64,000 bases of DNA from Bacteroidaceae bacterium (lineage in GTDB: Bacteria; Bacteroidota; Bacteroidia; Bacteroidales; Bacteroidaceae). Each line of letters starts with the position of its first letter. Position 1 is the first letter of the stretch. Shown here piece after piece: positions 24,642 to 33,004 of this stretch. The translations under genes and the position numbers were made by a program. The stretch is from positions 1 through 64,000 of the forward strand of contig JAKSLI010000003.1 of assembly GCA_024401305.1 (NCBI GenBank), read 5' to 3'. The notes beneath the pieces are model-generated. The model made no database searches. It was not told the DNA's origin and saw only the letters and a program-made list of their open reading frames with translations.

Positions 24642-25535
24642 TTAATGGAGGTCATTTGAACGCAGAGCCTTTCTTAGTTTGTCAACAAACTCATGGTTCT
24701 TCAATCCCCAACTTGGTGCAAGAACCTTGCCTGGAGGCGATTGCGAAACGAAACGGTCATACACTATGTCGTCAGGGAGTTCTGAGATGTAGCGGATGAT
24801 GGCACGGATATATTCGTCGGCAGAATATAGCGGAAAAGGATTCTCGGCATATTCGGCCGCCATCTGTGTGCCACGGATTATTTGAAGCTGATGGAGTTTC
24901 AGCAGTTTCATTCCGCTGTCGTGGAGTTGCCTTATGCCTCGGATGTTTTCCTCATCATCCTCGCCGGGCAAACCGAGTATGATGTGCGCCCCGACATGTA
25001 TTCCGCGCTTTGATGTTTCCCTGATGGCATCAAGCGCACACTGGAAATCATGGCCACGGTTAACGCGCTTCAGTACATCGTCATTGACCGATTCCACGCC
25101 ATATTCCACAAGCACGAAAGTGCGCTTGGCAAGTTGTCCGAGATAGTCAAGAAGCTCGTCGGAAACGCAATCCGGTCGCGTTCCGATAACGATTCCCACT
25201 ACATCCCCATCAGCCAGCGCCTCCTCATAGATAGACTTCAAATGCGACAGACTGCCATACGTGTTCGAATAGCTTTGGAAATAAGCCAAGTATTTCATTT
25301 CCGGATACTTACGCTTGAAGAATGCCTTTCCTTCCGATAGTTGCTCCGTGACCGTTTTCTCTCCGCTGCAATAAGCGGGCGAGAAGGTGGTATTGTCGCA
25401 GAAAGTGCAGCCTCCCCACCCTACCCTGCCATCGCGGTTTGGGCATGAGAAGCCGGCATCAATGGAGATCTTCTGAACTTTCTGTCCGATGATTTCCTTT
25501 ATCCACAATCCAAAATCCTTGTAACTTTTTTCCAT
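24642..25535 (-). CDS. TIGR01212-family radical SAM protein (YhcC-like)
   Basis: This 297-residue radical SAM protein has the unusual cluster motif of this family: Cys31, Cys43 and Cys46 (CPNRDGRVGWGGCTFC), followed by VLVEYGVESVNDDVLKRVNRGH and AHIILGLPGEDDEEN. Members are conserved across bacteria; the reaction is not established to my knowledge, though the fold is close to the Elp3/MiaB side. The -7 box is only 8 nt from the ATG, so the mRNA would be almost leaderless. It diverges from the DPP IV gene. Confidence 0.92.
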   Translation of the reverse strand: MEKSYKDFGLWIKEIIGQKVQKISIDAGFSCPNRDGRVGWGGCTFCDNTTFSPAYCSGEKTVTEQLSEGKAFFKRKYPEMKYLAYFQSYSNTYGSLSHLKSIYEEALADGDVVGIVIGTRPDCVSDELLDYLGQLAKRTFVLVEYGVESVNDDVLKRVNRGHDFQCALDAIRETSKRGIHVGAHIILGLPGEDDEENIRGIRQLHDSGMKLLKLHQLQIIRGTQMAAEYAENPFPLYSADEYIRAIIRYISELPDDIVYDRFVSQSPPGKVLAPSWGLKNHEFVDKLRKALRSNDLH

Positions 25536-25543
25536 TTCGTCTG

Positions 25544-25551
25544 CAAAGTTA
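25544..25551 (-). promoter_or_regulatory. -7 box of the radical SAM gene (near-leaderless)
   Basis: TAACTTTG on the minus strand lies 8 nt before the start codon, leaving a predicted 5' UTR of only a few nucleotides. Confidence 0.65.
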
Positions 25552-25623
25552 AGAAAATTTCGTAATTTTGACTTTGCCTAAATTACTCTCGCTCGGAAAT
25601 AAAAATAAAAATTTGACTTTTAT

Positions 25624-25654
25624 TTTGTATTTCGCTCACTTATTCGTAATTTTG
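25624..25654 (+). promoter_or_regulatory. Promoter of the DPP IV gene
   Basis: TTTG (25624-25627), a 19-nt spacer and TAATTTTG (25647-25654) give an exact consensus. The 20 nt ending at the -7 box are identical to those of the riboswitch-btuB promoter. Confidence 0.85.
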
Positions 25655-25674
25655 TCCCCCAAATAAAATAAATA

Positions 25675-27759
25675 ATGAAACTGAAATCACTTCTCATCTC
25701 ATCCTTGATGCTAATGTCATCCGTTACAATCAATGCACAGCAGCCTCTGACTGTTGCAGACATTACCACAAACAACCGCTTCAAGACTGCTAGCGTGAAC
25801 TATGGCGAACTGCTGTCTGACGACAAAATCGCCGAGGAGGAAAGATATACCCTAGACAGGAAGAATCGCAAATACATCTACCGACGCTCATATACTGCCG
25901 AATACACCGTAAAGGACAACAAGACTGGCAAAACGGCAAAGGTAAAGGGCGAAATAAAGATTCCAATGTTCTCGCCAGACGGAAAGAACCTTGCCTTCGT
26001 TCGCGACAACAACATCTTCCTGCTCAACGTGGAGGATCTGCTTTCAGGCAAAGACTACGACAACTGCGAGAAGGCTGTTACAACAGATGGTGAATACAAC
26101 AAGATCATCAACGGACATGCCGACTGGGTATATGAAGAGGAATTCGCGCGCACGAGAATGATGGCGTTCACTGCCGACGGAAGTGCGCTGGCATGGATTC
26201 GCACGGACGAGACAGATGTCAAGCAGATGCAGTTGCAATTCCACGACGGCGACTCTTACCCTCGCATCTATCAGTTCAAATATCCAAAGGCTGGCGAAGA
26301 CAACGCAAAGGTTTCGCTCTGCACTTACGTCCTTGAAACCGGCACAGCGGAGAGCAAGGCGCTTCACATTGACAAGGAGGCCTACATTCCGGTCATAGAA
26401 ACCATTCCAAGCGAGACTGACAAGGTGATGGTTTGCACCGTAAACCGCCATCAGGACGAGATGAAGCTTTGGAAACTCAACTGCAAGGGCGATTCTCACG
26501 AACTACTCGTGACGCTGACCTCAAAGTGCTATTTGCCGGAAGAAGCCGTCACTGACCTCACGCTCTATCCTGACGGATTCGTGGTGCTCAACGACAACGA
26601 GGGTGCGATGCAGCCTTTCCTTTACGACTATAACGGCAAGCTCGTCCGCCGCCTTATCGCTGATCCGTCAATCATCGTCACCACTTTCTACGGTTATAAT
26701 TTCAAGACACAAACATCCTATTTCCAAGCTGTTGGCAAGAATGCAACCCAACGCGTCATCTACAAGGCAGACAAGAAGGGCAAGCTCACCAAGCTTTCGA
26801 AGGAAGATGGTTGGAACGATGCCGTGTTCAATTCCGACTTCAGCAAGTTCGTTATCTCTTATTCTAACATTGACACTCCTGCCAAATACACTCTCGTGAG
26901 CGGAAAGAAGGAGAAGGTAGTCGAGGAAAACGCAGAACTAAAGGATATTCTTGCAAAGGAAACCCTGCCAACACGCGAACTCTTCACTTTCACAACATCC
27001 GAAGGCGTTGAGCTAAACGCTCTCATCTACAAGCCAGCAGACTTCAATCCGAACAAGAAATATCCTGTAATATTCCACCAATACAGCGGTCCTGGCAGTC
27101 AGCAAGTGCAAGACCAATGGTCAGTAGGAAGCGTTGCCCGCGGCGGAATGTTCGAGGCTATCCTCTGTCAGCATGGCTATATCTGCGTGGTTGTTGACCC
27201 TCGTGGCACGGCAGCTCGTGGCGCTGATTTCCAGAAACTCACCTACATGAAGATGGGACAGATGGAAAGTCGCGACCAAGTGGAAGCAGCCCTCTACATG
27301 GCAAAGCAGCCTTACGTTGACGCAAGCAAGATGGCTATCTGGGGTTGGAGCTACGGCGGTTTCAACACACTGATGTCGATGAGCGAAGGTCGCAACGTGT
27401 TCTGCTGCGGCGTTTCAATCGCACCTCCTACGGACTGGCGTTTCTATGACACGATCTATACAGAACGCTACATGCGAACTCCACAAGAAAATCCGGAAGG
27501 TTACGGTGACAATCCAATAGCTCGCGCAGAGAAGTTCCACGGCGAGTTGCTTCTTTGCCACGGACTATGCGACGACAATGTTCATCCGCAGAACTCTTTC
27601 GAATATACTACAAAGCTCGTGGAACAAGGCAAGCAGTTTGACATGCACATCTTCACGAACTCAAACCACAGCATCTACAACGGAAATTCCCGCCGCTTCC
27701 TTCTCGAGAAAGTGCTGAATTTCTTTGATAACAACTTAACAACTAGGGTGTCCAATTAG
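25675..27759 (+). CDS. Dipeptidyl peptidase IV (S9B prolyl oligopeptidase family)
   Basis: This 694-residue protein has a signal peptide (MKLKSLLISSLMLMSSVTINAQ). Residues about 35-430 form the beta-propeller (FSPDGKNLAFVRDNNIFLLN, DWVYEEEF). The rest is the alpha/beta-hydrolase domain with Ser559 in GWSYGGF, Asp633 in HGLCDDNVHPQNS and His665 in SNHSIYN. The propeller DWVYEEE motif binds the substrate N-terminus. It removes X-Pro or X-Ala dipeptides from peptides, probably in the periplasm, fitting a peptide-fermenting Prevotella. The last residues (..TTRVSN) come from a MITE-like insertion at the 3' end. Removing the element would restore the end ..DNNLTTK. Confidence 0.95.
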   Translation: MKLKSLLISSLMLMSSVTINAQQPLTVADITTNNRFKTASVNYGELLSDDKIAEEERYTLDRKNRKYIYRRSYTAEYTVKDNKTGKTAKVKGEIKIPMFSPDGKNLAFVRDNNIFLLNVEDLLSGKDYDNCEKAVTTDGEYNKIINGHADWVYEEEFARTRMMAFTADGSALAWIRTDETDVKQMQLQFHDGDSYPRIYQFKYPKAGEDNAKVSLCTYVLETGTAESKALHIDKEAYIPVIETIPSETDKVMVCTVNRHQDEMKLWKLNCKGDSHELLVTLTSKCYLPEEAVTDLTLYPDGFVVLNDNEGAMQPFLYDYNGKLVRRLIADPSIIVTTFYGYNFKTQTSYFQAVGKNATQRVIYKADKKGKLTKLSKEDGWNDAVFNSDFSKFVISYSNIDTPAKYTLVSGKKEKVVEENAELKDILAKETLPTRELFTFTTSEGVELNALIYKPADFNPNKKYPVIFHQYSGPGSQQVQDQWSVGSVARGGMFEAILCQHGYICVVVDPRGTAARGADFQKLTYMKMGQMESRDQVEAALYMAKQPYVDASKMAIWGWSYGGFNTLMSMSEGRNVFCCGVSIAPPTDWRFYDTIYTERYMRTPQENPEGYGDNPIARAEKFHGELLLCHGLCDDNVHPQNSFEYTTKLVEQGKQFDMHIFTNSNHSIYNGNSRRFLLEKVLNFFDNNLTTRVSN

Positions 27760-27998
27760 TTGTTCCTTTATTTAGTTTAGATTTTTAGTAGGATTTTAAG
27801 TTGAGATTTTGAGAAGCTCTGCTTCGACCATCTAAAGACTATCGTTGAGATATTTTCTGTAAGATTTTAAGTAAAGATTTTAAAATCATCACTAAAAATC
27901 TTTCTAAAAATAATGTAAAGTTTTGATATTAAGGTCGCTTCGCTTAAAATCTCATTGAAAATCTTACTGAAAATCTTTACTAATAACTGGACACCCTA
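27744..27998. mobile_element. 255-bp MITE-like element with 9-bp target duplication
   Basis: The ends are TAGGGTGTCCA-A-TTA and its inverted copy with one change (TGGACACCCTA at 27988-27998). The flanks are direct repeats CTTAACAAC (27735-27743 and 27999-28007), a 9-bp target duplication. The inner sequence is an extended imperfect palindrome of AGATTTT-type units ending in GCTTCG-like centres. It has no coding capacity. The insertion point is in the final codons of the DPP IV gene and supplies its present stop codon. Confidence 0.9.
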
Positions 27999-28056
27999 CT
28001 TAACAACCAAATAACTAAACAAATAAATCACTAAATAACCAAATAACTAACTAACA

Positions 28057-29379
28057 ATGGCAGAAAAAAGCAGTTTGAAGAGCACCATCGCAGTGTCTCT
28101 CAACAACTATCTCGACGCAGGTGCTATCGTGGCAGGTTCAGCCGGTTTGGCATACTGGAAAGATTACCTGAACCTAACGGACTTGCACCTTGGATGGATT
28201 AACGCACTGAGTGCCAACGCTTGTGGTGCGGCCATCGGAGCCATCATCGGTGGTTTCCTGGCAGACAAGTATGGTCGTAAGTTCATCTTCACATACAACC
28301 TTCTCATCTATATGCTAGGTGTGCTTCTCGTGATGTTCTCAGTGAATTTCCCTATGCTCCTCGCAGGTTTCCTCGTGACAGGAATCTCTGTTGGAGTCGG
28401 CGTGCCAGCTTCGTGGACATATATCTCAGAAAGCTCTGAGGTGAACAATCGCGGACGCAACATCTGTATCTCGCAGATGTCATGGGGAATTGGTCCTATG
28501 TGCATCTTGCTCTTTGGAACATTGTTCGCTCCGGGCGGTGTGCTGTTCGGCGTTGTGGAGTCCATAGCAAGCCTTTGCGGCACGGACATGGCAAACACGG
28601 CAGTAGTCAACTCATTCAGCTCTCGCGTGGTATTCCTCACCCTCTTCGTAGTTGCCATCATCGCATGGAACCTGCAAAGACAGTTGGACGAAAGCTCTAC
28701 ATTCGAAAGCAACAAGGAAGGCAGCGGCATTGTTGACAATATCAAGCTGGTGTTCACGAACAAGGTTGCGGTGAAGACAGTCGTATTCCTTGCCGTAATC
28801 TACCTTACATGGAATCTCGTGGCAAGTATCATGGGTATGTTCATGCCATACATCTACAAGACTGCCGGAGGTGTGAGCGATGAACTCTCGAACTTGCTGA
28901 GCTGTGCAAGTTGGGTGTTTGTGGTCATCACGACATTCATCATCTCGTTCTTCGTTGACAAGGTGGCCCACAGATTCTTCTACGTGTTCGGTTTGGCAGC
29001 AGCCCTCAGTGCAGCCCTTCTTGTTATCGGCGGTGGCATTTCAAGCATAACAGGCATTTGGCTGTTCACAATACTATGGGGCATCAACAACGGTTCGTCT
29101 GTCCAGGTGTTCTATGCACTCTGGGGTTCAGAACTCTTCCCAGCAAAATTCCGTGCCGGAGCCCAGGGCTTCATGTTCTTCGTAGTGCGTGGAGCATCAG
29201 CATTGGGAGGACTCGCCTTCACAGCCGTTTACGATGGTGGCAAGGGTTTCACGCTCGCAGCTTACATCATGCTTGGCTTGCTCCTTGCGTCGCTCATTGT
29301 AGGACTCATCGGAATGCCTAACACCCGAGGAAAATCTCTCGACCAGATTACGAAGGAACGCTACGGCGAAGACTTCTAA
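28057..29379 (+). CDS. MFS sugar transporter
   Basis: This 440-residue major facilitator protein has 12 predicted helices. The family signature DKYGRK lies between helices 2 and 3 (GGFLADKYGRKFIF), followed by a sugar-porter-like PASWTYISES after helix 4. It would be an inner-membrane proton symporter; substrate probably a sugar or polyol, but this cannot be fixed from sequence. A terminator hairpin follows. The MITE-like element separates it from the DPP gene, and I see no clear promoter of its own in the 60 bp after the element. Confidence 0.88.
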   Translation: MAEKSSLKSTIAVSLNNYLDAGAIVAGSAGLAYWKDYLNLTDLHLGWINALSANACGAAIGAIIGGFLADKYGRKFIFTYNLLIYMLGVLLVMFSVNFPMLLAGFLVTGISVGVGVPASWTYISESSEVNNRGRNICISQMSWGIGPMCILLFGTLFAPGGVLFGVVESIASLCGTDMANTAVVNSFSSRVVFLTLFVVAIIAWNLQRQLDESSTFESNKEGSGIVDNIKLVFTNKVAVKTVVFLAVIYLTWNLVASIMGMFMPYIYKTAGGVSDELSNLLSCASWVFVVITTFIISFFVDKVAHRFFYVFGLAAALSAALLVIGGGISSITGIWLFTILWGINNGSSVQVFYALWGSELFPAKFRAGAQGFMFFVVRGASALGGLAFTAVYDGGKGFTLAAYIMLGLLLASLIVGLIGMPNTRGKSLDQITKERYGEDF

Positions 29380-29386
29380 AACCAAG

Positions 29387-29423
29387 AAAACGGAAGACAT
29401 TAATTTGCCTTCCGTTTTTCTTT
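29387..29423 (+). terminator. Terminator of the MFS gene
   Basis: AAAACGGAAG (29387-29396) pairs with CTTCCGTTTT (29409-29418), followed by TCTTT. The arms also give A/T tracts on both sides, so it may also stop the convergent HU gene. Confidence 0.8.
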
Positions 29424-29452
29424 CCAAGTACAAGTGATCTGTGTTGAGAGGC

Positions 29453-29857
29453 TTACACGCTGTACTCATCCTGCTCCTTGAACTTAACCTTCTCGTAGAT
29501 TGCAGCCGGAGCATTCTCGCCGGTACCCTGGGCGTTGAAGCGGATGCCTACGATGTTCGCAGGAGTAGCGTTCTCAGCCTTGTCGGCACCCTTGCAGCGA
29601 ACACCGAGAGAGAAGATAGCGAGGTCAGAGAGCTTGATCTTCTTGCCGTCGAGCATCATCTCTCGCATACAGTCGGTCATGTCGGTGAGGATACCGAGGA
29701 TCTGACCGCGTGAGAAGCTGGTGTTGTGCTGTGCCATGTGCTTGGCGAGCTCAGGGAGTTCGATGGTCTCAGTGTGCTTCACCTTGAGATACCACTTTCC
29801 AGAAACACCTTCCATCTGGCTCTTGTTCTGGTACTTTACGTAACGAATGTGTGACAT
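29453..29857 (-). CDS. HU-HIG-type DNA-binding protein
   Basis: This 134-residue protein has the Bacteroidetes HU-like fold variant: an N-terminal YVKYQNKSQMEGVSGKWYLKV strand region, then the HU core (LAKHMAQHNTSFSRGQILGILTDMTDCMREMMLDGKKIKLSDLAIFSLGV). It binds DNA as a dimer and is commonly found beside VirE-N/AEP and DUF3987 genes, as it is here. Its promoter -7 box lies about 80 nt upstream. It probably acts in chromosome or element DNA architecture; the exact role is unknown. Confidence 0.85.
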   Translation of the reverse strand: MSHIRYVKYQNKSQMEGVSGKWYLKVKHTETIELPELAKHMAQHNTSFSRGQILGILTDMTDCMREMMLDGKKIKLSDLAIFSLGVRCKGADKAENATPANIVGIRFNAQGTGENAPAAIYEKVKFKEQDEYSV

Positions 29858-29940
29858 AATTGTAAATTGTTAAATTGTGAATAAAAAAGATTGTTGATGT
29901 GTGTGAGAATCAGGTTGTTATCCCCTCTTCTTTACATGTG

Positions 29941-29948
29941 CAAAGTTA
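29941..29948 (-). promoter_or_regulatory. -7 box of the HU gene
   Basis: TAACTTTG on the minus strand, about 83 nt before the start codon; a weak CTTG lies near the -33 position. Confidence 0.65.
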
Positions 29949-30009
29949 CGAAAATTCCATGAAATACGCAAGCTTTTCCGCGATTATTTTCGCATTATTT
30001 TTCGCAAAA

Positions 30010-30042
30010 TTTGCACAAAAGGGTCAGACCCCTTTGTGCAAA
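30010..30042. terminator. Terminator hairpin between DUF3987 and HU genes
   Basis: TTTGCACAAA-A-GGGT, loop CAG, ACCC-C-TTTGTGCAAA forms a 15-pair stem with one mismatch. It ends the DUF3987 transcript on the minus strand. Confidence 0.75.
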
Positions 30043-30046
30043 AAAA

Positions 30047-30108
30047 GCATACGAACTCGAGGTGTATTTAATAGGAACTCAAGGCGTAAAGCATACAAAC
30101 GCGAGGTG
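30047..30108 (+). repeat. 18-bp imperfect direct repeat
   Basis: GCATACGAACTCGAGGTG (30047-30064) and GCATACAAACGCGAGGTG (30091-30108) differ at two positions and have a 44-bp period. The function is unknown; the region is otherwise non-coding. Confidence 0.55.
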
Positions 30109-30142
30109 AGTTTGGGTACTTTAGGATGCGAGTTAGGGGTGT

Positions 30143-32062
30143 TTATGACTCCTGTACAGATGACTTAATGTATATGCCCTGCCTTGGGTGTCCAAGAACT
30201 TGGAACTTTGCGACCATATCACCAAGCATACGTTTAGCGGTACGCTCTGACATGCGGAGTGACTTCGCTATTTCCACAGCGCCAGAAGTCCTGATCTCGC
30301 CGTCAGGCAACGCTTTGTAGAAACTTTTTAGTTCTGCGCTCGGCTGCTCTGCAAGCTTACTGAATGGATCGTTGTCCTTAGTACCAAGAACTGCATAGAC
30401 TCTGCCGGTATGGTTTATGAGGCAGTTTATGATGGTCATTGCAGAATGGAAGTCGCGATCGTCGCAAACCAACGCCTGCTCATCGTCATCAAAGATGCTG
30501 TCCTGTTCGTCCCATTCTGATAGTCGACGAAGCACGGTGAGAATCATGGCATAGCGGAAACACTCCAAAGCTATACGAAAGATGAATCCCTGAATACCAT
30601 CGCCCAACATGGCGAACTGCTCCCTGAGTACGGCATCAAAGGTGTCAAGAAACTCCTTCTGCTGCGCCTTGCTCATGATGAACTGTATAGGATGCTGCTC
30701 ACGCATCAGGAGGGCATGGTACATAGGCATGAATCTTTCGCCCAATCTCCTGTAGATATCCTCTATTGGTTCGTCGCATCCTGCGAAAACATCGCGGAAT
30801 TCAAGCTTACTGTCTGGCAACGCATAGAAAAGGAAGCGTGATGCAAGACCATTTGATACGTTGTTGGCAGGCAGGAGTGCTGGAAGCTGTGAGCCAGTAC
30901 CGGTAAGGAACACCGATAGACGTGGCTTTTCCAACTCAATGTTTATATGTTCACTCACGCGTACAAAAGGACATGACTCATGATGATGCGCCTTACGGAG
31001 AAGGTCGCTATAGTCTCCATACTCAGCCTTCGAGAGCATGTTTGTCAGTGTGTCTGCCTCCGTTTCGAACATTATGCCCCAACCTTCGTTGGCATCAAGT
31101 CCGCGATAGACGGCTGACGCAGAACTATTGGCTGTGACGAATGGCGAACGCAATGTTGGTTCCTTTGGTTGAGGACCACGTTCCTTCTTGTTCTTTCCTT
31201 CCCATTCAAGCATTTGTGCCTCATATTCGCTCTTCTCGTACTCATACTTTCGGCGCATCTCAAGCTTTATAGGCATGGCAATCTGCTTCACGGCTTCAAG
31301 ATCACCTTTAGAAGTCGCAAAGCGACCATATATGATGTTATAGAGAGGAGCAAACACCTTCTTACGGTCGTATATGCTGTAGAGAGAATAAGGGATAAGT
31401 CCGCTGATTACATTCAGTGTGCCGAGAAGCATCTTATCGCGACCAGCAGCATCGCTCTGACTGTCAATAACAGAGTACAGATACGATGGAATATCCTCAC
31501 GCATGAGTTTGTCCGAGAAGGTATTTTGTGCCAATTGTGCCAAAGTGCCATCTGGCACAATACCATCAAAAACAGTAAAATCAGTGGTTTTTGCTACTTT
31601 TTCGCTATTTGTGCCAATTGGCATTTTGGCATTCTTGGCACAAACTTCGCGAGCCACCTCTGAGATATCCACACCAGCCTGCTTAGCCATGTGGAAGAAA
31701 GTCGAGATGGTAACACCCTGTTTGTTGCTTCTAAGACATGCGTCATACTGCTTGTCGCAGTCAGTCGGATTGTACTTGCTGCTCATACGAGACACGTCAT
31801 GGTAAGCTGAGCGACCGCTTTCGCCCAACTCATCGGCAAGGGCAAAGCCTATGTGGAGCCAGTCGTTGTAGTCGTCAGTGATGTCGATGTTACCATTGAC
31901 AAGGCGGTTCACTACACACTGAACCTGAGCAGGTGTGAGTTCATTGTCGTTGAATGAAGGCTGTGCTACCTCTTTTGGTGTAGCAGGCTTCATGTTTTCG
32001 TTGGTGCGGTTTGCCCAAGCCATTGGGTCGAAACCACCGTTTTGATTATTTATGTTTGACAT
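30143..32062 (-). CDS. PriCT-2 / DUF3987 protein of AEP-primase cassette
   Basis: This 639-residue protein has a PriCT-2-like (primase C-terminal) domain at about 40-135 (DYNDWLHIGFALADELGESGRSAYHDVSRMSSKY..). A DUF3987 domain spans about 175-560; its ATPase-like core has a modified nucleotide-binding stretch (DKMLLGTLNVISGLIPYSLY). A C-terminal winged-helix-like segment contains EIAKSLRMSERTAKRMLGDMV. DUF3987 proteins are linked to archaeo-eukaryotic-type primases in phages, integrative elements and defence-like loci. The AEP gene is directly upstream (12-bp gap), so the two probably act as one replication or sensing complex. The function in the chromosome is not established. Confidence 0.88.
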   Translation of the reverse strand: MSNINNQNGGFDPMAWANRTNENMKPATPKEVAQPSFNDNELTPAQVQCVVNRLVNGNIDITDDYNDWLHIGFALADELGESGRSAYHDVSRMSSKYNPTDCDKQYDACLRSNKQGVTISTFFHMAKQAGVDISEVAREVCAKNAKMPIGTNSEKVAKTTDFTVFDGIVPDGTLAQLAQNTFSDKLMREDIPSYLYSVIDSQSDAAGRDKMLLGTLNVISGLIPYSLYSIYDRKKVFAPLYNIIYGRFATSKGDLEAVKQIAMPIKLEMRRKYEYEKSEYEAQMLEWEGKNKKERGPQPKEPTLRSPFVTANSSASAVYRGLDANEGWGIMFETEADTLTNMLSKAEYGDYSDLLRKAHHHESCPFVRVSEHINIELEKPRLSVFLTGTGSQLPALLPANNVSNGLASRFLFYALPDSKLEFRDVFAGCDEPIEDIYRRLGERFMPMYHALLMREQHPIQFIMSKAQQKEFLDTFDAVLREQFAMLGDGIQGFIFRIALECFRYAMILTVLRRLSEWDEQDSIFDDDEQALVCDDRDFHSAMTIINCLINHTGRVYAVLGTKDNDPFSKLAEQPSAELKSFYKALPDGEIRTSGAVEIAKSLRMSERTAKRMLGDMVAKFQVLGHPRQGIYIKSSVQES

Positions 32063-32074
32063 AATAAGTCGGTT

Positions 32075-32719
32075 TTAAAATGGACAAACGTCCGGTTCTT
32101 GTAAAATGATTGGGTTCACATAGCAACTGCCATCGTGAGGAAGGAAGCAAGTGCGCGATACGTTGCTGCATTTCTCGTCAACCTCTTCGCCGTAGGTAGC
32201 GCGGACATAGTTTTGCAATGCACGGAACCATGTGGCATGGTCACACTTCGCAAGGTCTATCTCGATGACCCACTTGAGTCCGTCGCCACTGGGAGACGTG
32301 AACAGCAGCCATGTCGTGAAGTACGGATCGGCAATCAGTTTCTCACGAAGAGCCCAAAGCTGCATCGGGTTGCCTACATGGTCGAAGTCCAGGCAGAGCA
32401 GACCGCTATGAGCTATCAGGCAGTCGTCCTTTCGATAACTGAATGTCCCAGAGAAGCATGCAAAGTCAAAATGATTGGACTTGAATTTCCTTGCTTCATC
32501 CTTGTCCTTGATACAACGGAGTTTCCATGTCGCTTCCATGGCAGGCATGTAGAGCGTGATGTACTTGTAGATGCCCTTCACGTCTGCATTCTTCAGCGGT
32601 TTCACAGACTTGGCAGGTGCCCTGAAGAAAGAGAACGAGCCAGGCAGTGATGTGTTGCAAGCTTTCTCCTGTTCCTTATTATTTGTAGGAGGGCTTGCTG
32701 CGGTTATATTTTCAGCCAT
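32075..32719 (-). CDS. BT4734/VirE-N-type AEP-family primase-like protein
   Basis: This 214-residue protein matches the VirE N-terminal/BT4734-like family, an archaeo-eukaryotic primase (AEP) relative. The metal-binding hhhDhD motif is CLDFDH (Asp111, Asp113). The SPSGDGLKWVI stretch follows, and later CFLPHDG. The start at 32719 (MAENITAAS) is preferred. A longer frame from 32926 would overlap the -7 box at 32838-32845 and add a basic, low-complexity N-terminus. The transcript would have a leader of about 110 nt. It forms a pair with the DUF3987 gene. Possible roles are element replication or RNA/DNA primer synthesis; the other VirE name does not imply the Agrobacterium function. Confidence 0.88.
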   Translation of the reverse strand: MAENITAASPPTNNKEQEKACNTSLPGSFSFFRAPAKSVKPLKNADVKGIYKYITLYMPAMEATWKLRCIKDKDEARKFKSNHFDFACFSGTFSYRKDDCLIAHSGLLCLDFDHVGNPMQLWALREKLIADPYFTTWLLFTSPSGDGLKWVIEIDLAKCDHATWFRALQNYVRATYGEEVDEKCSNVSRTCFLPHDGSCYVNPIILQEPDVCPF

Positions 32720-32837
32720 AACCAAAAGCCTTTCCGACAATAACCCTCCTGTCCCAGAGGGGTGTCTGGAAAACCTCGGATTGTGTGGGACAGTCCTCCG
32801 TTCTACGTTTGGCTTCAACCCGAAGTTTTCCTGAGTG

Positions 32838-32845
32838 CAAAGGTA
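32838..32845 (-). promoter_or_regulatory. -7 box of the AEP-DUF3987 operon
   Basis: TACCTTTG on the minus strand. Its position sets the AEP start at 32719 rather than 32926. Confidence 0.6.
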
Positions 32846-32892
32846 CGGAGATTTTCTGTTCACTACGAGTATAATTCTGTGTATGAAAAAAC

Positions 32893-32953
32893 ACCTACGA
32901 TGAGGCGTAGGTATATAAAAAAACACCTACGTTGGAGCGTAGGTGTTATGCTA
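32893..32953 (-). terminator. Tandem duplicated terminators after the coiled-coil gene
   Basis: Two near-identical hairpins with a 31-bp period: ACCTACG/CGTAGGT (32893-32912) and AACACCTACG/CGTAGGTGTT (32922-32947), both with 6-nt loops. On the minus strand each is followed by TTTTTT. They lie about 60 bp past the stop codon of the gene ending at 33005. Confidence 0.8.
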
Positions 32954-33004
32954 TTAGCTATGCAACAAAACAACAAGTCAATTGAAACCGTAGGTATTTT
33001 TCTT

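Noticed and set aside
32720..32926. Longer N-terminus for the AEP protein
   Set aside because: It would include the -7 promoter box and one terminator hairpin in the coding region and gives an N-terminus unlike the family.
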